From Polaromonas jejuensis NBRC 106434 (GTDB lineage: Bacteria; Pseudomonadota; Gammaproteobacteria; Burkholderiales; Burkholderiaceae_C), in assembly GCF_001598235.1 (NCBI RefSeq), contig NZ_BCYO01000002.1, positions 1 through 64,000 of the forward strand: DNA of 64,000 nt, read 5' to 3'. The notes beneath the pieces were generated by a model. That model did not search any database. It was not told where the DNA came from and saw only the letters and a list, made by a program, of their open reading frames with translations. Of this stretch, positions 1 through 8,265 are shown piece by piece. Each line of letters begins with the position of its first letter. Position 1 is the first letter of the stretch. Both the position numbers and the translations under genes were made by a program.

Positions 1-292
1 CCACGGCCAGCGGCTGCAGCTCCTCGGCGGTCTCGACCAGGAGGGCGCGGTCGGCGCCTATGGCCATGGCGGTGCGCAGGGTTTCCTGGCACTGGGCCAC
101 GCCGCAGCTGACGGCGATGACCTCGGTGGCCACACCTTTTTCCTTCAGGCGCACGGCCTCTTCGACGGCGATCTCGTCAAAGGGGTTCATGCTCATCTTG
201 ACGTTGGCGATGTCGACGCCGGTGCCGTCCGATTTGACGCGGACCTTGACGTTGAAGTCGACTACACGTTTGACGGGGACCAAGACCTTCAT
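1..292 (-). CDS. etfB: Electron transfer flavoprotein beta subunit, 3' end outside window
   Basis: The N-terminal 97 residues are visible, read from an ATG at 292 and running off the left edge. They begin [19 protein letters not shown] and continue through [17 protein letters not shown], the characteristic EtfB start. EtfB pairs with EtfA to carry electrons from acyl-CoA dehydrogenases to the ETF:quinone oxidoreductase, so it serves fatty-acid and branched-chain amino-acid oxidation in the cytoplasm. The gene has its own upstream region of about 240 bp, which contains a perfect palindrome at 407-428. Assignment to EtfB (not a FixA paralogue) rests on the N-terminus only. EtfA is expected just outside the window. 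Confidence 0.93.
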   Translation of the reverse strand, partial: MKVLVPVKRVVDFNVKVRVKSDGTGVDIANVKMSMNPFDEIAVEEAVRLKEKGVATEVIAVSCGVAQCQETLRTAMAIGADRALLVETAEELQPLAV

Positions 293-406
293 TGCACGGC
301 TCCAGAGTTTATTGAATTGACGTTAACGTAAAGCGTTTCATTTTATGCTGCAGCGCAACGCTACTGGGCTGCCTAGCCGCCCCAAGGGTTTATCAGGGGG
401 CACATT

Positions 407-428
407 AAAAAGAACGACCGTTCTTTTT
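407..428. promoter_or_regulatory. Perfect 22-bp palindrome upstream of etfB, putative TetR-family operator
   Basis: Arms AAAAAGAACG and CGTTCTTTTT flank a 2-nt centre (AC), with no mismatch over 22 bp. It lies about 115 bp upstream of the etfB start in an otherwise gene-free stretch (293-533). The form (AT-rich flanks around a GAACG/CGTTC core) is that of operators bound by TetR-type fatty-acid-degradation regulators in betaproteobacteria. The regulator's identity is inference. It could also act as a terminator for mscS-side transcription, but that gene ends at 534 and the element is symmetrical with A/T tails on both sides. Confidence 0.6.
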
Positions 429-533
429 TATTATAGAGGGCGGCTTCCAGGGAATTAGAGCCCCCACCCAACAGCGCTCATGCGCGCGTCCGCTGATTCG
501 GCGTGAGGCCCTGCGACACCCGCATTGCCGGGA

Positions 534-1856
534 TCAGGAAGGCTTGACGGCCTCCACCGGACTGACTGGGGTATGCAGCACCCGCTGCGGATACGGAATG
601 TCGATGCGGTGCGCGCGCAGCGCCTCAAGAATGGCCAGATTGATGAGCGAGCGCAGGTTCTGCAGGCCGTTTTCGGGATCGCCCAGCCAGTAATTGAGCG
701 TGAACTCCAGGCCGTCGGCCCCAAAATTGGTCAGCGCCACCGACGGCCCGGGATCGCGCACCACGCGAGCCTGATTCAGGGCCGCGTCCATGAGCAGGCG
801 CGTCACCAGTTCCACGTCGCTGTCATAGCCCACCGACACCACGGTGAACTGCAGCAAGCGGGTATCGCTCAGTGTCAGGTTTTCAACACGGCTGCTGATG
901 AACATCTCGTTCGGGACAATCGATTCACGCCCCGACGCCGCACGCACCACCGTGTAGCGGGCATTGATGTCGGTGATGCGGCCTTCGAAGGTGTCCACCC
1001 GCACGCTGTCGCCGATGCGCACGCTGCGTTCGGCCAGCATCACAAAACCGCTCACATAGTTGGCGGCCAGCTTTTGCAAGCCGAAACCCACGCCCACGCC
1101 GATCGCCCCCCCCAGCACCGACAGGGCCGTCAGGTCAATCCCCACCGAGGACAGCGCCAGCAGCAAGCCCACAAACATCAGCACCGCGCGCGTGGCATTG
1201 CTGATGGCCTTGCGCAGGGACAGCTCGCCGCCCGTGGCCGAACGCAGCAGGCGCGCCTCAATGGCCGATGAAATCCACAAGGTGATCAGGATGACGATGC
1301 CGGCGGTCAGCGTGCCTTCCAGCATGGTGCGCACCGACAGGGTCGAGCCGCCCACCTTCCACCGGATGCCATCCAATTCGTCCAGAATGACGGGCAACAG
1401 CCCGCTGACCCACAGCACCATGGCCATCCAGGCGCCCCAGGAAATGGTGCGCTCCAGCGCCCGCACCAGCGGCGCGTCCTTGAAGGCGGCCTGCAGCACC
1501 TTGACGCCCAGGCGAATCACGGCCAGGGCCAGCAGCACCGGAATGGCCACCTTGAAGACCGCCACAGTAAGCACCTGCGCCAGCAAGGCCTGGGCCACAT
1601 GGGCAAAAAACAGCAGCAACAAGGGGAACAGCACGCCATCAAAAATACGCCGCCCAAAAAGAATCGACGAGTCGTCAACCACCCGGCGCGCACGGCTCAC
1701 CACGCGCGCCACCAGCCAGGCCAACAAGGCGCAGGCAATCAGGGCGGCGAGTTCGGTGAGGGCCGAGGGCTGGGTCAGGGCGGCAAACCAGCCGTCCAGA
1801 CCGTCAATACCGGCGGGGGAAGCGGGACGAAGATTCAAGGCGCCGGAGCTGGCCAT
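534..1856 (-). CDS. Mechanosensitive ion channel, MscS family (large variant)
   Basis: The protein has 440 residues, with several hydrophobic segments in the first ~260 residues followed by the MscS pore helix and beta domain. The Gly/Ala-rich pore-lining stretch reads SVLGGAIGVGVGFGLQKLAA and is followed by ANYVSGFVML, then the beta-domain segment IGDSVRVDTFEGRITDI. This predicts an inner-membrane channel that releases solutes on hypo-osmotic shock. It is longer than E. coli MscS (286 aa) because of extra N-terminal membrane helices. The start at 1856 lies 22 bp inside the 3' end of the upstream enoyl-CoA hydratase gene, so the two are probably co-transcribed and translationally coupled. Confidence 0.92.
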   Translation of the reverse strand: MASSGALNLRPASPAGIDGLDGWFAALTQPSALTELAALIACALLAWLVARVVSRARRVVDDSSILFGRRIFDGVLFPLLLLFFAHVAQALLAQVLTVAVFKVAIPVLLALAVIRLGVKVLQAAFKDAPLVRALERTISWGAWMAMVLWVSGLLPVILDELDGIRWKVGGSTLSVRTMLEGTLTAGIVILITLWISSAIEARLLRSATGGELSLRKAISNATRAVLMFVGLLLALSSVGIDLTALSVLGGAIGVGVGFGLQKLAANYVSGFVMLAERSVRIGDSVRVDTFEGRITDINARYTVVRAASGRESIVPNEMFISSRVENLTLSDTRLLQFTVVSVGYDSDVELVTRLLMDAALNQARVVRDPGPSVALTNFGADGLEFTLNYWLGDPENGLQNLRSLINLAILEALRAHRIDIPYPQRVLHTPVSPVEAVKPS

Positions 1857-2644
1857 TGAGGTTTCCTTTTCTCGATGAAGGCTTGCACGCCCTCTTGTGC
1901 GACCGGGTGGACCATGTTGCAGGCCATGGCCTGGCCCGCCAGCTGGTAAGCCGCTTCCACCCCGGTTTCACGTTGTTGGTAAAAAAGCGCCTTGCCCATG
2001 GCCAGCGCCTCGCGCGGCTTGCCAAGCAAGGTCTGCAGCAGTTTTTCAAGCTCGTTGTCCAGCGCCTCCAGCGGCACCACACGATTGACCAGGCCTCTGG
2101 CCCGCGCCTCGTCGGCGGTGATGAACTCGCCGGTCATCAGCATTTCCATGGCCTGCTTGGCCGGCATGTTGCGCACCAGCGGCACACTGGGCGTGGCACA
2201 AAACAGGCCCACATCAATGCCGTTGACGCCAAAACTCGCATTGCTGCTGGCGACCGCCAGATCACACTGCGCCACCAGCTGGCAGCCCGCGGCGGTGGCC
2301 AGACCCTGCACCCGGGCAATCACAGGCACCGGCAGATTCTGGATGCTGAGCATGACACGCGAGCACTGGGCAAACAGCTTCTGGTAGTAGGCCAGCTCGG
2401 GCCGGGCGCGCATGTCCTTGAGGTTGTGGCCGGCGCAAAACACCTTGCCCTCGGCCGACACCACCGCCACGCGTGCGGCGCTGTCCAGGGCAATCGCATC
2501 CAGGGCCGTCTGCAGCGCCGCCAGGACCTCTTCGCTCAATGAGTTGAAAGTGCCCGCGCGGTTCAGGACCAGGTAATGAACGCCCCGCGCATCCTGCGTA
2601 TGCAGGACGGGCGGCGACACATCGGCATGTACGGTGGTGTTCAT
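1835..2644 (-). CDS. Enoyl-CoA hydratase/isomerase family protein
   Basis: The 269-residue crotonase-fold protein has the oxyanion-hole segment GKVFCAGHNLKDM near residue 70 and the helix-start glycine motif VQGLATAAGCQLVAQCDLAV near residue 115. The region that carries the second catalytic acid in many hydratases reads IDVGLFCATPSVPLVR, resembling the ECHDC3-like subgroup, so hydratase activity should not be assumed. It probably handles acyl-CoA substrates in the cytoplasm, consistent with etfB nearby. The start at 2644 is preceded by a good AGGAG. Its 3' end overlaps the mscS start by 22 bp. Confidence 0.9.
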   Translation of the reverse strand: MNTTVHADVSPPVLHTQDARGVHYLVLNRAGTFNSLSEEVLAALQTALDAIALDSAARVAVVSAEGKVFCAGHNLKDMRARPELAYYQKLFAQCSRVMLSIQNLPVPVIARVQGLATAAGCQLVAQCDLAVASSNASFGVNGIDVGLFCATPSVPLVRNMPAKQAMEMLMTGEFITADEARARGLVNRVVPLEALDNELEKLLQTLLGKPREALAMGKALFYQQRETGVEAAYQLAGQAMACNMVHPVAQEGVQAFIEKRKPQWPAPAP

Positions 2645-2666
2645 GAAAACTCCTCGCTATAACTCG

Positions 2667-3620
2667 CTATAAATCAGCCAGCACGCGAATATGCGCTTCC
2701 ACGCTGCGCGCCAGCGCGCCCAGGTTGTAACCGCCTTCGAGCGAGGAGACGATGCGGCCCTGCGCATGGCGCTTGGCCACATCCTTGACGCGCTGGGTGA
2801 TCCAGACATAGTCCTGCTCGACCAGGCCCAACTGGCCCAGGTCGTCATCGCGGTGCGCATCGAAGCCGGCGCTGATGAAAATCATTTCGGGCCTGAAGGC
2901 CTCCAGGCGCGGCATCCACATCATGTCGATCAGCTCGCGCACCGCCATGCCCTTGGTGTAGGCCGGCACCGGCAGGTTCACCATGTTGGGGGCCTGCGTG
3001 TCGGCGCCGCTGAAAGGGAAAAGCGGGTGCTGGAAAAAGCTCACCATCAGCACCCGGTCGTCACCGCGGAAGATATCTTCGGTGCCGTTGCCGTGGTGCA
3101 CGTCAAAGTCCACAATCGCCACGCGCTTGAGGCCGTGGCGCTCCAGCGCATATTTGGCGGCAATGGCCACGTTGTTGAAAAAGCAAAAACCCATGGCCTT
3201 GTTGCGCTCGGCATGGTGGCCAGGCGGGCGCACGGCGCAAAAGGCGTTTTCCAGCTCGCCGGCCAGCACGCTGTCGGTAGCCGCAAGTGCGGCGCCCGCG
3301 GCGCGCAAGGCGGCGTTCCAGGTGTGCACGTTCATCGAGGTGTCGGGATCAATCTGCGCGTAGGCGGGGCCGCCGGCCCGGATGTCATCGGCCAGGCCTT
3401 CGCTCAAGCCACGGATCGCCGCCACCAGCATGCGGTCGTGCGCCAGCTCGATGTCGCCCAAAGACGCTTGCGGGGCCTCGCGCCGCGCCAGCGCATCGCC
3501 CACGCCGGTGAGCAGCAAGCGGTCTTCAATGGCGTCGAGCCGCTGCGGGCACTCGGGGTGACCCTCGCCCATTTCATGCTTCCAGCAGTCCTTGTGGGTG
3601 AAATAACCAGTCGCGTTCAT
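2667..3620 (-). CDS. Histone deacetylase family (AcuC/acetylpolyamine amidohydrolase-like) hydrolase
   Basis: The 317-residue protein has the full HDAC active site. The His pair is in RPPGHHAERN (H135/H136), the zinc ligands are D173 and H175 in DFDVHHGNGT plus D254 in AGFDAH, and the transition-state Tyr is in LEGGYNLG (Y298). In bacteria such enzymes deacetylate small molecules (acetylpolyamines, acetoin-pathway proteins, N-acetylated intermediates); the substrate here cannot be told. It lies only 22 bp upstream of the enoyl-CoA hydratase gene on the same strand. The start (3620) is 29 bp from the divergent moxR-like start, so the divergent promoters must overlap coding sequence. Confidence 0.92.
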   Translation of the reverse strand: MNATGYFTHKDCWKHEMGEGHPECPQRLDAIEDRLLLTGVGDALARREAPQASLGDIELAHDRMLVAAIRGLSEGLADDIRAGGPAYAQIDPDTSMNVHTWNAALRAAGAALAATDSVLAGELENAFCAVRPPGHHAERNKAMGFCFFNNVAIAAKYALERHGLKRVAIVDFDVHHGNGTEDIFRGDDRVLMVSFFQHPLFPFSGADTQAPNMVNLPVPAYTKGMAVRELIDMMWMPRLEAFRPEMIFISAGFDAHRDDDLGQLGLVEQDYVWITQRVKDVAKRHAQGRIVSSLEGGYNLGALARSVEAHIRVLADL

Positions 3621-3649
3621 CAGGGAAATTTTTACAAAAAATTTGCGTT

Positions 3650-4582
3650 ATGGTTGACGGCATGCACGTCAAAGAAAAACTTCAAGCGCTCCTGAATCAG
3701 CTTAACACGGTCATTGTCGGAAAACCCTCCCAGGTCAGCGATTGCGTAGCCTGCCTGCTCGCCGGCGGCCATCTGCTGATCGAAGACGTTCCCGGCGTGG
3801 GAAAAACCACGCTGGCCCATGCGCTGTCGCGCTCGTTCGGCCTGCAGTTTTCACGCGTGCAGTTCACCGCCGATTTGATGCCCAGTGATTTGTCGGGCGT
3901 CTCGATTTACGAGCGCCAGAAAGAAGGTTTTGTGTTCCACCCCGGGCCGGTGTTTGCCCAGGTGCTGCTGGCCGATGAAATCAACCGCGCCAGCCCCAAA
4001 ACCCAGAGCGCCCTGCTCGAAGCCATGGAGGAAAAGCAGGTCACGGTCGAGGGCGAAACCCGGCCCCTGCCGGTGCCGTTTTTCGTGATTGCCACGCAAA
4101 ACCCGCACGACCAGCTGGGCACCTACGCCCTGCCCGAATCGCAGCTGGACCGGTTTCACATGCGGATTTCACTGGGCTACCCGGATCGCGCCGCCGAGCG
4201 CGAACTGCTCAGGGGCAGCGACCGGCGCGAGATGGTGGACCAGCTGCCGGCGGTGCTGGCGCCGCACCACCTGCTGGAGCTGCAGCAACTGGTCACACAG
4301 GTGCATGCCGCAGAGCCGCTCTTGAACTACCTGCAGGACCTGGTGGCCGCGACCCGTTCGGGCCGCTGGTTTCTGCAGGGCCTGAGCCCGCGCGCCGGCA
4401 TCGCCATCATGCGGGCCGCCAGGGCGCAGGCCTTCCTGAACGGGCGGGATTACGTCGCCCCCGATGACATTGCCGCCGTCATGCCGCAAACCGCCGCGCA
4501 CCGGCTCATTCCCGTCAGCGGCGCGGGCCGCGGCCCGCTGGAGCAGGTGCGGGCCATGCTGGATGCTGTGCCCCTGCCCTGA
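3650..4582 (+). CDS. MoxR-family AAA+ ATPase
   Basis: The protein has 310 residues. The Walker A segment is EDVPGVGKTT (K52), Walker B is VLLADEINRA (D109/E110), sensor 1 is FFVIATQNP and the sensor-2 region follows SPRAGIAIMRAAR. MoxR ATPases act as chaperones that mature or assemble partner proteins, typically VWA/DUF58 proteins encoded next door, as here. A second in-frame ATG at 3662 (MHVKEKL) is an equally plausible start, given the 29-bp divergent spacing. It is the first gene of a MoxR-DUF58-transglutaminase operon. Confidence 0.95.
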   Translation: MVDGMHVKEKLQALLNQLNTVIVGKPSQVSDCVACLLAGGHLLIEDVPGVGKTTLAHALSRSFGLQFSRVQFTADLMPSDLSGVSIYERQKEGFVFHPGPVFAQVLLADEINRASPKTQSALLEAMEEKQVTVEGETRPLPVPFFVIATQNPHDQLGTYALPESQLDRFHMRISLGYPDRAAERELLRGSDRREMVDQLPAVLAPHHLLELQQLVTQVHAAEPLLNYLQDLVAATRSGRWFLQGLSPRAGIAIMRAARAQAFLNGRDYVAPDDIAAVMPQTAAHRLIPVSGAGRGPLEQVRAMLDAVPLP

Positions 4583-4600
4583 AGCGGACGGCAGCGAATC

Positions 4601-5620
4601 ATGGCCTCACCGGCGTTCATTCCCAACCCGTTTTCCCCGATACGCCGACGCTTTCAGAGCTGGTGGCAAAGCCGGCTGCCGCTGACCGACAGCGTCACGC
4701 TGACCCAGCGCAATGTCTACATCCTGCCGACGCGCCCGGGGCTGATGCTGGGCCTCACCCTGCTGGTGCTGCTGGTCGCCTCCATCAACTACCAGCTCAA
4801 CCTGGGTTACCTGCTGACGTTTTTGCTGGCCGGCTGCGCCCTGGTGGGCATGCATGTCAGCCATGGCACGCTGCGCGGTCTTGCTATGAACCTGGTAGCA
4901 CCTCACGCCCAGTATGCGGGCGCTACAGCCACTTTTGACATCAAACTCACGAGCACCCGACGGGCCGCCCGCCACGGCATCGGCCTGAGCGTGCTGGACC
5001 CTCACGATGTGGCCGCAGAAAATGGGAAAGAGCGGCACTGGGCCTGGACGGACGTGCCGGCGCAAGGCAGCAGCGTGGTGCAGGTGGCCTTCACGCCCGC
5101 CCGGCGCGGCCTGCACCGCCTGCCGACGCTGACCGCCGAAACGCGTTTTCCGCTGGGCACCTTCCGCGTCTGGACGGTCTGGCGGCCCGCGGCGCAGATG
5201 CTGGTCTACCCGGCGCCCGAACTGCATCCGCCGCCCCTCCCTCCGGGGGAACCCCGATCCGGCGGCGCCGCGCTTGCGGCACGGGCGCAAATCACAGGCG
5301 AATTTGACGGCGTGCGGGGCTATCGCCGCGGCGACCCCATGAAGCTGGTGGTCTGGAAAAAGGCCGCCAAGGACGACGGACAAGGCAACGGCCTGGTGGT
5401 GCGCGACACCCAGCAGGCCCAGCGGCACGAGCTCTGGCTGGACTTCATGCGGGCAGGTACGGCGGGTACGGAGCAAAAACTTTCGCGGCTTTGCGCCTGG
5501 GTGCTGCTGGCCGACAAGCTGGCGCTCGACTATGGGTTGAGGCTGCCTTCGCTGGAGATCAAGCCCGGCAGTGGGGAGGCGCATAAGCGGCTTTGTCTGG
5601 AGGCGTTGGCGGTATGTTGA
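4601..5620 (+). CDS. DUF58 domain-containing protein
   Basis: The protein has 339 residues. Two N-terminal membrane helices (about residues 48-85) are followed by a soluble region and the DUF58 signature FDGVRGYRRGDPMKLVVWK near residue 230. DUF58 proteins are VWA-related partners of MoxR ATPases. The gene follows moxR by 18 bp and precedes tgpA-like DNA, the standard order for this three-gene envelope-stress cluster. Codons around residues 94-112 come from a dispersed GCTAT...GTAGC repeat (4883-4936) that is read in frame. The start at 4601 was chosen because it gives the family-typical N-terminus just before the first helix. Confidence 0.92.
   Translation: MASPAFIPNPFSPIRRRFQSWWQSRLPLTDSVTLTQRNVYILPTRPGLMLGLTLLVLLVASINYQLNLGYLLTFLLAGCALVGMHVSHGTLRGLAMNLVAPHAQYAGATATFDIKLTSTRRAARHGIGLSVLDPHDVAAENGKERHWAWTDVPAQGSSVVQVAFTPARRGLHRLPTLTAETRFPLGTFRVWTVWRPAAQMLVYPAPELHPPPLPPGEPRSGGAALAARAQITGEFDGVRGYRRGDPMKLVVWKKAAKDDGQGNGLVVRDTQQAQRHELWLDFMRAGTAGTEQKLSRLCAWVLLADKLALDYGLRLPSLEIKPGSGEAHKRLCLEALAVC
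4883..4936 (+). repeat. Dispersed GCTAT-repeat, copy inside DUF58 gene
   Basis: GCTAT, 7 nt, GTAGC, then ACGCCC, ATGCGGGCGCTACAGCC and a short T-rich end. It is the same layout as the other dispersed copies in this window and is read in frame by the DUF58 gene. Confidence 0.7.
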
Positions 5621-5641
5621 GCTTTGTCGATGTGCGAGCAG

Positions 5642-6166
5642 GCCGGGTCTCGCCCCGGCGGGCGACTTACTTGTCTTTTGCTTCGCCAAAAGAAAGTAAG
5701 CAAAGAAAAGGCGACCCGCAGTCTGGGTCCCTGCGCTTCGCTCCGGGCAACCTGCGCTGCTCGACTACGGCGGGGGTCCGCAGAACTCGCTTCGCTCAAA
5801 CAACTGCGGCCCTGATCCCGCCTCCATCTGCGCTGCTCAGCCCAGCCAGGACGGGACAGGCAAAAAAGCAGGTACCAAATACAAACACTAAAACAAGTAC
5901 GCGCCAAAGCGCGTACTTGCGGAGTTCGGCTGTTGGTATTTCTTTCCCACCCCGTTCTGGCTGGGCTGAGGAGCGCAGGGCCAGGCGGATCAGGGCTCGT
6001 GCTTGTCTGAGCGAAGCGAGTTTGCACGAGACCCCGCTTGGACCGAGCACCGCAAGGTGCCCCGTAGCGAAGCGCAGGGGACCCAGACTGCGGGTCGCCT
6101 TTCTTTTGGGTACTTTTCTTTGGCGAAGCAAAGAAAAGTGCCTCGCCCGCCGGGGCGAGACCCGGC
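5642..6166. repeat. ~525-bp fold-back (nested inverted) repeat between DUF58 and tgpA genes
   Basis: This occupies the 583-bp gap inside the moxR-DUF58-tgpA operon. The outer arms (about 5642-5745 and 6063-6166) are roughly 85% complementary by eye and share GCCGGGTCTCGCCCCGGCGG, GCTTCGCCAAA and GGCGACCCGCAGTCTGGGTC. Inner arms around 5836-5860 and 5953-5977 (CAGCCCAGCCAGGACGGG and its inverse with one change) nest inside them. The centre is a perfect hairpin at 5894-5919 with an 11-bp stem (CAAGTACGCGC) and loop CAAA. No ORF of recognisable function lies within. It looks like two oppositely oriented copies of a dispersed repeat. The only overlap with coding is a 67-codon in-frame read-through extension of tgpA, which I do not accept as part of the protein. 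Confidence 0.8.
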
Positions 6167-6203
6167 TTCCGCCCTCAAAAAGACCAGCACCAGGCGGATA
6201 TCA

Positions 6204-8237
6204 ATGCTGATCCGCCTCACCACCCTGCCCCGCGACGCCCGCGACACACTGTTCCTGCTGCTGGTCATCGCCTGGCTGCTGCTGCCGCAAACCGCCCATC
6301 TGCCGCTGTGGTGCAGCGCACTGGCGGGCACGGTGCTGCTCTGGCGCGGCTGGCTGGCCCTGCAGGCCCGGCCGCTACCGGGAAAATGGTGGCTGCTGGC
6401 CTTGCTGGCGCTCACCATGGGCGCCACCTGGGCCACACACAAAACCCTGCTGGGCCGCGACGCCGGCGTCACCCTGCTGGTGGTCTTGCTGACGCTCAAG
6501 ACCCTCGAATTGCGCGCCAGGCGCGACGCCTTCGTGGTGTTCTTCCTCGGCTTTTTCTGCATGCTGAGCAATTTCTTCTACTCACAATCGCTGCTCACTG
6601 CGTTCAGCATGCTGCTGGGGCTGCTGGGTCTCCTGACCGTGCTGGTCAATGCCCACCTGCCAGTCGGCAAACCGCCCCTGGCGCTGGCCGCCAAGACCGC
6701 CGGCTGGATGACCCTGCTCGGCGCGCCCATCATGGTGCTGCTGTTTGTGCTGTTTCCGCGGCTGGCGCCCTTGTGGGGCGTTCCCGGCGATGCCATGACG
6801 GGCCGCAGCGGCCTGAGCGCCAGCATGCAGGTCGGCAACATCGCCAGCCTGGCGCTGGACGACAGCATCGCCATGCGCATCCGGTTTGAAGGCCGCCCGC
6901 CCGCGCAGCCCGATTTGTATTTTCGCGGCCCGGTGCTGTCGAGCTTTGACGGGCGCGAGTGGCGGCCACCGCGTTTTGGTGCGGCTTCGCGTGACGGCAA
7001 TAACGGGGCTGGAGCCAAGCTCGCCGTTTCCGGCGCGCCCGTGCGCTATGAAGTCACGCTGGCGCCCACCAGCCGCCCCTGGCTCTTCGTCATGGAGGCC
7101 GCCACGCAAAGCCCCGAATTGCCGGGTTATCAGAGCACGATGCAGGCGGACCTGCAATGGCGGGTGGATCGCCCCATCACCGACCTGGTGCGCTACAAGG
7201 TGCAAAGCTACCCCAGCTTCCGGCACGGCCCCACGCAACGTATGGCCGGCTTACAGGAATTCGTGGAACTGCCGCCGGGTTTCAACCCGCGCACCCAGGC
7301 GCTTGCCGAGCAGATCCGCAGCGACCCGCGCCATGCCGGCGCCAGCACCGCCCAACTGGTCCAGGCCGCGCTGGAGCGCCTGCGCACCGGCGGCTACAGC
7401 TACACGCTGGAGCCCGGAGTGTATGGCCAGCACACGGCCGATGAATTCTGGTTTGACCGCAAGCAAGGCTTTTGCGAGCACATCGCCTCCAGCTTTGTGA
7501 TCTTGATGCGGGCCATGGATATTCCTGCGCGCATCGTGACCGGCTATCAGGGCGGTGAACAAAATTCGGTCGACGGCTTCTGGGTGCTGCGGCAAAGCGA
7601 TGCCCATGCCTGGGCCGAAGTCTGGCAGGCGGGCCGCGGCTGGGTGCGCGTGGACCCGACCTCGGCCGTCGCGCCCGGCCGCACCGGCGCCTTCCAGCGG
7701 CTGGCCGCCCCCCAGGGCGTGGTCGCCCAGACGCTGGGCAGCCTCAGCCCCACCTTGATGGCCCAGCTGCGCGCCACCTGGGAGGCCGTGAACAACGCTT
7801 GGTCCCAGCGGGTGCTCAACTACACCCAGGGCCAGCAGCTCAATCTGCTGAAAGACATCGGCTTTCAATCGCCGAGCTGGGAAGATTTGAGTGACCTGCT
7901 GCTCGGCAGCATCGTGCTGGCCAGCCTGGCGGGCGCCGCCTGGGCGCGCTGGGAGCGCAGCCAGCACGACCCCTGGCTGCGCCTGCTGGCGCGCGCCCGC
8001 AAGCGGCTGGCCCGGGCCGGCATCCACAGCACGCCAGCCAGCTCGCCGCGCCAGCTGGCCCGGCAGGTGCTGGCGAAATTCAATGGCGGGCAAATCGGCC
8101 AGGCGCAGGCGCTGCATGACTGGCTGATGCGGCTGGAGTCGCAGCGCTACGCGGCGACCTCCGCCCACCCGCAAAGCCAGCGCCAGGAGCTGCACCGGCT
8201 TAGGCAACAATTCAGCCGGCTCTCATGGCCTGCTTAA
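6204..8237 (+). CDS. tgpA: TgpA-type membrane transglutaminase (DUF3488 / transglutaminase core / DUF4129)
   Basis: The protein has 677 residues. N-terminal membrane helices (residues ~15-190) precede a periplasmic DUF3488-like segment and a transglutaminase core. The triad is Cys424 (KQGFCEHIASSF), His468 (SDAHAWAEV) and Asp484 (VDPTSA). A last helix near residue 570 and a cytoplasmic DUF4129-like tail follow. The family is known from Pseudomonas TgpA, an inner-membrane protein with a periplasmic transglutaminase-like domain; its substrate is unknown. The start at 6204 begins immediately before the first helix. Longer in-frame starts fall inside the fold-back repeat and would add non-homologous sequence. 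Confidence 0.9.
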   Translation: MLIRLTTLPRDARDTLFLLLVIAWLLLPQTAHLPLWCSALAGTVLLWRGWLALQARPLPGKWWLLALLALTMGATWATHKTLLGRDAGVTLLVVLLTLKTLELRARRDAFVVFFLGFFCMLSNFFYSQSLLTAFSMLLGLLGLLTVLVNAHLPVGKPPLALAAKTAGWMTLLGAPIMVLLFVLFPRLAPLWGVPGDAMTGRSGLSASMQVGNIASLALDDSIAMRIRFEGRPPAQPDLYFRGPVLSSFDGREWRPPRFGAASRDGNNGAGAKLAVSGAPVRYEVTLAPTSRPWLFVMEAATQSPELPGYQSTMQADLQWRVDRPITDLVRYKVQSYPSFRHGPTQRMAGLQEFVELPPGFNPRTQALAEQIRSDPRHAGASTAQLVQAALERLRTGGYSYTLEPGVYGQHTADEFWFDRKQGFCEHIASSFVILMRAMDIPARIVTGYQGGEQNSVDGFWVLRQSDAHAWAEVWQAGRGWVRVDPTSAVAPGRTGAFQRLAAPQGVVAQTLGSLSPTLMAQLRATWEAVNNAWSQRVLNYTQGQQLNLLKDIGFQSPSWEDLSDLLLGSIVLASLAGAAWARWERSQHDPWLRLLARARKRLARAGIHSTPASSPRQLARQVLAKFNGGQIGQAQALHDWLMRLESQRYAATSAHPQSQRQELHRLRQQFSRLSWPA

Positions 8238-8265
8238 AATTGCTGCAACGCCCTACTTTCTTCGC

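Noticed and set aside
2650-2670. Tandem CTCGCTATAA as a member of the dispersed repeat family
   Set aside because: It contains GCTAT twice in direct orientation but lacks the inverted ATAGC arm and the right-hand blocks; counted as coincidental.
5642-6166. Insertion sequence or transposon with coding genes
   Set aside because: No transposase-like ORF and no convincing target duplication; treated as a fold-back repeat.
6003-6203. 67-residue N-terminal extension of TgpA through the fold-back repeat
   Set aside because: The sequence is repeat DNA read through in frame and precedes the true start before the first membrane helix.
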